From assembly GCA_037954325.1 (NCBI GenBank), contig JBBMNZ010000019.1:14114501-14178500 (forward strand): a stretch of 64,000 bases of DNA, written 5' to 3'. A program made the translations under genes and the position numbers. This document shows positions 47,614 through 56,600 of the stretch, piece after piece. Source of the stretch: Fistularia commersonii. Taxonomy: Eukaryota; Chordata; Actinopteri; Syngnathiformes; Fistulariidae. Numbering within the stretch: position 1 is the stretch's first letter; every line of letters starts with the position of its first letter. Under the pieces are notes generated by a model that made no database searches, was not told where the DNA came from, and saw only the letters and a list, made by a program, of their open reading frames with translations.

Positions 47614-50600
47614 GCCGTGCCGGCTGTACCGAGGTGTAGAGGTAGCCCTCGCTGTTCATGGCGACGTAGAGCCCCGTCTTTGTGCCCTGGATGGCCACGA
47701 TCCTCAGGCCCACAGGAATCAAGTTGAACTGCACTGCAAAGACACAGAGGGGGAGGAACGGCGTTGACACACTTGTTTTTCTTTCTCATCCTCTTACGTT
47801 AGCGGCGCCAGGACAGCCCCCGGCAGCCAGCTGCTCTCTGCGGTCACAACCAAATGCCATTTCACCTGCTGACGCTGGTGAAATGGGGATAGCGACAGGG
47901 CAATTTTCAACGCAAGCCATTTTTGAATCTGAAAATAAAGGACACCACATGGCGATGGTCTCCGCCCCCTTTCCACATTTGGGTATAATAAAGATTTGGA
48001 AAGCCATTTCGCACAGACGAAAAAATGACAAATCGAATGGGCATACAAGTCTCCGCCATCTGCGATTGGTCCTGAGAAGGTACTCTGTTAGCATTTTACA
48101 AACATCCAATCATGCATTCATTTTCTCTACCTGTCAGAGTTGCGGGAGCCAATTTGTCATTGGTCAGGGCTCACCCTGGACCAGCCAATCACAGGGCTAC
48201 ATATACATAGACACATACCATTCACCATCTCACTCACAAGTCAGGCAGAGAAATCCTCATTCACACCTGGCAATTTAGGGAGAAAACATGCTGAACTCCA
48301 CATAGCAAGTCCCCTTTGTCGGGATCTAATCGGGGACTTTCTTGCCATGAGAAGGATTCAGTAACTCTCGCGGCCATTTGCCAAACATGGGGCCCAAAGG
48401 GGAGATAAGGCAGCAACCTATAAGGATCTACAAAAATAGTCCAATTCAAACTACTTATTTCCAGTGGCGGCTTGTGACAAAATTATCAAAAAGGAAGGCC
48501 AACTTTTGCAATGATGACTAAGGTGGGGCGAAATTGTGGAGAGGGTTAGACCTGGTTCGATTCCTGACTCCTCCTACCCCGTCGAAGTGTTGCTGAGCAA
48601 GACACTGAACCCCTAGCTGTTCCTTAGCTACCTTCTGCTCATGGTTCATACATGATGGGTTAAATGCAGGGGTCAAATTTCACTGGCGTTGTGCTCTATG
48701 TGCAACTGAAGGTGACAACAAACTTCTTTTTTTTTCATATTCTACGATGAGCCATCATATTGGTAAATTTTCAGGTGACTCGAAAATCGTCACAATTTGT
48801 CTTGTCGAAATGATAAAGCAATACAACTTGTAACTAATGGGGGGAAGAGATGAACACAGATGTTCCTGCTAGCTATATAAGCTACAAGGAAGGACCATCT
48901 AGGTGCATCATGATAGTAGTTTATTGCAGTTACGTTCCAGAACCAACCGCAGTAAACAAAATACTGAGCAGCAACCAGGTATATATACTATATATATAGT
49001 TCACACAAACACACTACGTTATAACACTACAAGCAGCGCACGTCAATGTGAAATGGACGAGGCCAAACACTGAATGCATGCTATGCGCACGAGATGCAGA
49101 GAGTAATGTAACGGTAGGCAAGACAATCAGAGCCCAGGATATAGAGCACCGTGCTCTGCTTGGTCGCAACTCCCTAGAAAATACGTATTTTGCCATTTAA
49201 TAAATTGAAATAATATATCAATATTTAGAAATATATGAATAAAAAAATGTTTCATAAATAAAAAAATAATTACTCTATCTTAATTGGCAATCTGACTGAA
49301 AATGGCCACAAAAAGGGGCAATTCGCTGACTGGACGAGACACCCAGAGGCAACCACGGTGGAATGGGAATTTAAAAAAATCCCTTCTTTTTCTGCATATA
49401 GATGGATCGCCCTTAGGGACCAACCACTGTTAATTTCTTTACGGTCAACGCTTTCTTCAAATTCTGTGTAAAATTTATCATGTGACGAAGTCACCCGTTG
49501 TACATGATGGAGCGACGGACGCCTGGTAGAGATGATGAATGGAGTCCCAGGAGCAACTTCAAGATTCGTGGCGCCCGAAGCCGCTGGTCGGACGAATCAA
49601 TTCCAAATCAGACGTTCCTGCCAACGTAATGGATGGACGTTCAAAGACTAGCGAAAAAAGAAATGGAAATGAACATTGCCGATCATCTGCTAACTATTCA
49701 TGTGTTCACTTTGGCTGTCAGACGTGACACCCCCCCCACACGGCCGCCATCTTTCCCCCGATTCCTCTCCCTGGGGCTTGTTTCCTGTTTGCCTCATCGA
49801 TCTCCACGCTTCAAACAGTCGGTCATGCAAATGGACAAGGTGTCAGTGAACACCACGGGCAGGGTGTTGGATTGAACGGCACCATCACGCACATACATTA
49901 AACCCTTTATGTGCTTGTTTTTGGACACAAGGAGGAACCCCATGCAGACACTTGGAGAACATGGAGACTCTCCACAGAAAGGCCTCCCTGTGGGAAACCA
50001 ATCAGAGACTGTCTTGCTGTGAGGAGGAGGAGCTAACCGCTAAAATGCTAACGGATGGAAGCACCATTGCAGTGATCTTCACCTTGGACAGTCAACCATC
50101 CATGGAAAAAAAAGAGAGAAAATAGAGGCGGGGTAAAGAAAATACAAGATACCGATTGCAGCTGCTGCGGGATCAGCGTCCAAGCGTCGTAAAGAACGAG
50201 GACCGAAGATTTGGATGAAACGGTTTTCTAGGAGTTTCCTGGCTGAACGCTCCCCTTATCTCGTTTTCATGTGTCTCTCCATTTGTCTTCCTTATTTGTC
50301 GTCCTTCAGCCCCCCTTCCCCTCCCCCCCGATACTTCTCCATCGCCGCCCATTCATCTCTGTCCCCTTTCACCCCCGAGCCTCCTCCATCTGCGTCTTCA
50401 TCACCCAGCCCCTCCTCCGCCTCCAACAGACGAACAGAGACGGTAATTAAAGCGGATAAAAGTCGGGGAATCAAACTCCTCCTCGTGGCTTTCAGACGTC
50501 TGAGTCAACATGGCTTTCATCCCCTAATCTCTCCTCCTCCTCGTCCCTCTTTGTCTCCACGTATCTTCTCCTACGTGACCTTCTGCTGTCCCCCTCGTAT

Positions 50601-53600
50601 CTGGAGATGAATGTCCTCCGCTGTGACTCCTCTCCTCTCCTGTCAACACGACGTGACCCCTGATGTCCCTCAGAGGGGACAAGGAGACGTTTGAGAAGAA
50701 AAACCTCTCGGTTACCCGCTCTGCTAAAGAAGGGGCAAAATAGCAGTTATGATTGGTTGTGTATGTCGATATGATCTACGAATGAGAAGGCGAATGGTTG
50801 TTTATTATAAATAATGACTGGATGAGAGGGTGAATGTTTGTATGTTTTTTTATGATGATTGAATGAGAGGGCGAATGGATGTAGCTCTCTATGTGATCTG
50901 CGAATGAAAGAGGGAATAGTTGCATATTTCTAAATGATGTGCAATTAAGAGGGTCAATGGTTGTTTTTATCTATATGATGAATGAATGAGAGGGTGGATG
51001 GTTTTATATGTCAATATGACCTACAGATGAAATGGTGAATGGTTGTGTGCCACTATATGATGACTAAATGAGAGGGTGAATGGTTGTGTGTCCCTATATG
51101 ATGTGCAAATGGTTTTATATTTCTATATTATCTATAAAAAAGTTGAATGGTTGAATGTCTCTATTTGATGGGAGAATGAAAGGGTGAACAGTGAGAGTTC
51201 TCTTGGTGTCACATAGCGATGAATTAGAAGCCCTTTTTCATCGTTTATTGACAGACCTGGAGCTTAATTTTCAGACACACCTGGAGAAGCATCCACTTTC
51301 AGGTACGGCATCAGCAGAGGAACATGATTTAACATTTACAATAGGAATATATGCAAAATACAAGCTCCACCTTTATTTATGTGAGGTTTCAGAAGTAGAT
51401 ACATATGTGGATGTAGACGTGACGCTCCAGGTTTGTTGCAAACTGACGAAAAAGGGGTTCAAATGCATCGGTATGTGACGCTAAGGGAACTTTCAGGTGG
51501 TTGAGGGGAGTATGACTGAATGAGAGAGTGAATGGTTTAAAACATTTTCATTCCAATGCCTCAACCGTGTGACAAATGGAGAATTTATAACCCTTTTCTT
51601 GCCATTTTTCAACAAACCAACGTTATATCTATGTCAATATCACTGTCTAGATTTAAACCTAACCAGAGTAAAAGTTATTTTTTGTGTTGCGCTACAGTGG
51701 AAAAAAGACGCTTCTTAGGGTTCTGTGTGTAAGATTGCGTAGGTTTCCTTGGCGACCGGTGCGGGGTGAATCCCACCTCCCACCCCCCGCCCACGATCCT
51801 CACCAATAAAGATAATAAATCAATGAATGAGTGAATTTATGAGAACCAAGCCAGTCACGTGATTGGACGAAACCTCCAAGCCGACACAAGCGTGGCTCCG
51901 CGATATCCGACCGCGGCTTCTTCAGAACATGGACGATGTTCTCCAATTCTCCTGCAAACTTTGTCACGTGATCTTCTGGAGGGAGCACAGAGGAGAGGGA
52001 GGGCAGCTCCTCTGACCTCCTGAAAGAGGGTGGAGATACAATGATGGAGGAGCCATCAGCTCGCTGCCAGATGCTCCTCCTGCTCCCTCTCTTCCCTCTC
52101 CTCCTCCTTCCCCCCCCGATTCTCTCTCTCTTCATGTTCCCCCCTGCCCTCGTTCTTTTCTTCCGCTCCACTTTGATCTCCGTGCATTTCATCCCTTTGT
52201 CACGTTTCCCTTTAATATGCAGTCGCTTCCAGATTCGTGACAACTTCCTCCATCTCCTCTGGAGCCCTGGAGGAACTCGGTGGACGTGTGATAAAAGCAT
52301 CGCCGGGCCACACAGAAAACCGCGTTCATCGTTTTTTTTTTTTGTTCCGTCCAATTCCAGGCGGGATTTCCGTTCCTTCCTTCCATCTCACGTCCCTTTA
52401 TCTCCACGCCTGAATTCGTGTCCAGGAACCAAGAGGAGAACGCGGCTAATCCCAAACCAGGTTCCTCCAGGTTCACGCCCTCCGGAGTGGGTTTTAGTAG
52501 ACATAAAGTCCCAGGGTGGGCCAAGGGGAGAGTGAGGACCAAACAGAAGAAGCAGGGTGGTGACTTTTTTGGAGGGATAGACCTTCAAAATAAAAGTGCT
52601 GAAGTGCAGACGCACAATTCAGGGTCTCCCATGAACCTCCTGCATGTATTTGGACTGTGTGAGGAATCCGGAGAAGTCGGAGGAACCCCATGTACACAAG
52701 GGTAGAACATGGAGAACATGCCAAGCAGAAAGGCTTCCTGTGGGAATCCAACTGGGAACCTTGTTGTTGTAAGGCAGAAGCGCTAACTGCTGCACCCTAC
52801 ACCTTATCATATCAATGATCCAAGTTCTCTTTGTTATATATATGTATATATGTATAAAAGATACAAATTTAACTTGTCCCAGAGGTGGGTTTGTATGTCG
52901 ATTTTTTCGTATCTTAATGAATCATCCCAATTTAAAATAAGAAAAAATAATTCAATCGCTCCAGATTATATGACTATATTCACTTGCAATATCAGTCACA
53001 GATACACCGCGTTCGCTATTATTTTGTGCTTAATTTCCATAGAAAGCATCTTCTTTCTGGGTTCACCACTTACCTTACTCTTGGTTTGTTAAAAAAACAC
53101 ACAAAAATAAGTGCAAAGATGCAAAATGATATAAAAGATATAAAGATAAAGATATAAAATGATGCCACAGAACAGATAGAACAGATAGAAAGACGACGGC
53201 AAATTCAGAAGATGTGGTGGCGTTATAAAGAATATTTGAGATTTGGGACCTCGCTTGGCGCATCCCACACAAATTTCAAATTTTGATTTTCTCACTCTCG
53301 TATTTGTATAATGACATTTTTTTTTTTTGTATTTCAAGGATAAAATTTGCCCACGCTTCGTATCTTAAAAAATTCATATATGAAGGGGCCACTGTATTTG
53401 TATATATGCTCATATAGTTATGTATTTAATATCTGTAGCCCCAGAAATGCACACAGATGAAAATTTTCATTCAAACAGGGTATAGAGAGCACAGGAGATA
53501 AGCTTGACATTCTGCTCTGCAAACACTCACTCACACTCACGCACACACACACACATATACACGTAGACCGATGCCGTGTGTGTGTTTGTGTGTGTGCATG

Positions 53601-56600
53601 GTACGACACTTTGCTCACGCAGCTCTTTCTACCCTTTTCAATATTCTGTGCAGCCAGGTAGATGATTGTGGAGCTGATTGATACTCACTTATGCCGACGT
53701 CAATCAGTCACCGACTCGTGCATGAATGAACAAAATATCTGACTGGAGTAATAGTACAACATTTATGAGGTTGTTGGTCTTACATGTCACACCCCCCCCA
53801 ACCCCACTCTCACAACCCACACCTTCATCCCCGGATGCAAAGCGTCAAGGACCGTACCGAAGCAAATCCCGGGATTGTTGAATTACAGCCATTGTAAAAA
53901 GACGGTAGTAATCGGAGCCATTCCTTCAGGTGACCTCCGCCTTGTACCTCCGAGGTACTACGCCATGAATATTTCAGCTCCGACATGAGAACATTTAAAG
54001 TTCAGTGTGTGGTAATGTTTGCCTGGGTGCGTGTATGCGAGTGTGTGCACGTGTTGGCTGGGAGGAGGTGGAAGTAGGTCTGCTGAAGAAGCCGTGGGTC
54101 CAATTTAACAGCCCTAACTGAAGGATAGGCTACTGGATCTGCGGTGGCTTCTAATCGGATGGTTGGCGGTTCAATTCCCATATCCTCCTATCCTTGGACC
54201 AGATATTGATTTGCTCCTTAGAACGTGATTGACAAATTGTGTATTGTTTGTGTGAATGAGTGAACGGGTGAACGCTATCTAGTGTGAAGCGCTTTGAAAC
54301 TGCAAGGTCTGAAGAGCGATACAAGTGGAGAATGTTTGCCATGAAAACTCAACGGGGTTGGTTTCTTATCCTTCCCGCAGCAATTCATTCATTATCTTCA
54401 CCGCCCATCCTTCACTCAGGGTTGCAGAAATGCAACTTTCATTCGCATGTCATATAGAGGCATACAACTTCAGTGCTTCATCCACACATCATATCGAGAC
54501 TTCACCCATTCACTTACGCGTTCACATATTCGACAATTCATGTACTGCAATGAACCTCCTGCATGGTTATGGACTGAGGGAGGAACCCAGAGAACCTGGA
54601 GGAACCATGTAGACACACGGAGAACAAGGAAAGGCCTTTTTTTTGGTTATTTTCAACATCCTCCATGCTAAGATTCAAACTTTGCAGAGTAAAGAACTAC
54701 TACGACAGCAGACATGACCCCCTCCCTCACACACACACACACACACACACGCACACACACAAAGTAAATCCCAAATTGTGCTAACCTCATGTTTTCCATC
54801 CAAACTGGTGTTCCAACAGAAAAGAAGAAATGCTGTGTCGCCACATCAGGCCTATCCTCTAATACAGTATTGATCTCTCTGGGACTTCTGCAGGAAGTCC
54901 AGGGTCTCCTGCAATTATGTGTGTGGTCGGTAATCACCCTGGTCTTGACCCCATGGGGGGGGGGGTGAGATATGTGTTAACACACCTTTTGTGTATATGT
55001 GTGTGTGTGCGTGTCTGAGGCTCCGTACTGGAAAGATTATGGTGTGAATCTTCCATATCTTCAACAAATCTAAGGTCTCCCAGTCAGTGGGTGCACAGGG
55101 ACATATGGTGACTTAAAGGGTTTTAAAAGCCTCTCTTGTTTGAATTCAAAGGTTCCACTGGATACAACGTTGCGGTCATGCAGGTCAACTTGCAGGACTG
55201 AACTCTAATCTCGCAAGGTCCTTGTGCCCGAATGGCCTACGCAATATTTGCGACTCTGTTACGAACATCTGCAGCACCTTCTATCCAGATGTCCTGACAT
55301 ACCCACAGGTACATTTCACAGGAGCTGCCTGAAGACGGAGTATTGGGTAGTTCAACGGTAGACCATCACCAGTTATCATCATCCTCCTGCAGAAATCCTC
55401 CACTCGCTGAAGTGTTCAAAGATCCCCGATCGCGCCATCGCAATCATCCTTCCCGCCATGAAATAAGTGGTTATGTCAACCATGATGTGACAGAAAAGGC
55501 GCAGGAGCTGATGATGGAGGACATTGTCTTCTCCACGCACTCACAGCTGACTACCTGTGAGCACAGAGGTTACAGACCACTTCACAGAAATGGCCATGCA
55601 AATTTGAATGTGTTGATAGCTTTCCAAAAAGTCCAAAAAGGCATTTTTCAAGCCGACTTTGAACGCCTCTTGGGCCCCAGCCGGGTATTGACTCAGTTCA
55701 AGCAGCCATAGGAGACCAAGGTGAGGGGCTGATAAGAATTAATTAATTCATGTTATCTTTTTAATCATATCTCATTCCTTGTATGGCAACCAAATATTCA
55801 TTCATGCTTTCACTCATCCCGGGGTGAGGTTCATGATGGGAGCTTTTGAAAACTGTCAGTGACCGGTCACCACCAAACTTTCAAGGCAAATTCAAGTTTG
55901 AAGTATCATGAGGTATTTTAGGTATGTCCAGTGAAGGGCCAAAACACCCCATGATCCAATGGTACACTACTAATGATGCATCCCAAAATTTGCATCCTTC
56001 CCAAGCCTGGCATACAACTCTTGCTCCACTCTCAACATCAAGGCAAACCTCAAATGCCTACCATCTTTTGGCACAATGGACAGTTTACCATCATGTCCCG
56101 TGTTTCATGATTAAAAGAAGGATAAAAAGAGGACACAATCAACGGCTTCACTTATTTGGCTCCTCATATTGAAAACAAGTAGTTCATCAAAATAATCATT
56201 GCTATTTGAAAGCAGGCCTTGAAGAAGAAGACACATCTGTTACTTTTTTATTCCTTTCAAATATTCAGGCTGCTGTCAGATGTAAAGATTACCGACCCCG
56301 CTGGGCTTCACTCCGAATAACCAGCGGAGTGATTTAGGATTTTAGATCAGCCGAAAAAATATTTCCTCTGTATCACGTTGCACTCCATCATCGGCGGAGA
56401 TAAGCGTTGGGGATCCGTCTGCGAGATTTAAAGCACAGACACAACAAACGACCGCTTCAAAGATACGCGAGGCTCGTAGCTTCCGGGGTTCGAGCGACTG
56501 CGAAGCCAAACACGTGAGCGGGTAACGGTGGATCGGGTGTAATGGATTACATAATGCGAGCGGGTGCGTCGAGCTGGCATCTTCCCAGAGCTCCGGCTCA

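Noticed and set aside
50215..50610. 131-residue Ser/Pro-rich frame
   Set aside because: Composition follows a pyrimidine-rich tract; no domain or splice signals consistent with either gene.
55345..55380. tRNA A-box-like GGGTAGTTCAACGGTAGA
   Set aside because: No B-box or acceptor stem at the expected distance, so no tRNA gene is supported.
55343..55711. 122-residue frame
   Set aside because: No recognisable family, no flanking splice context; long frames of this size occur by chance in 64 kb.
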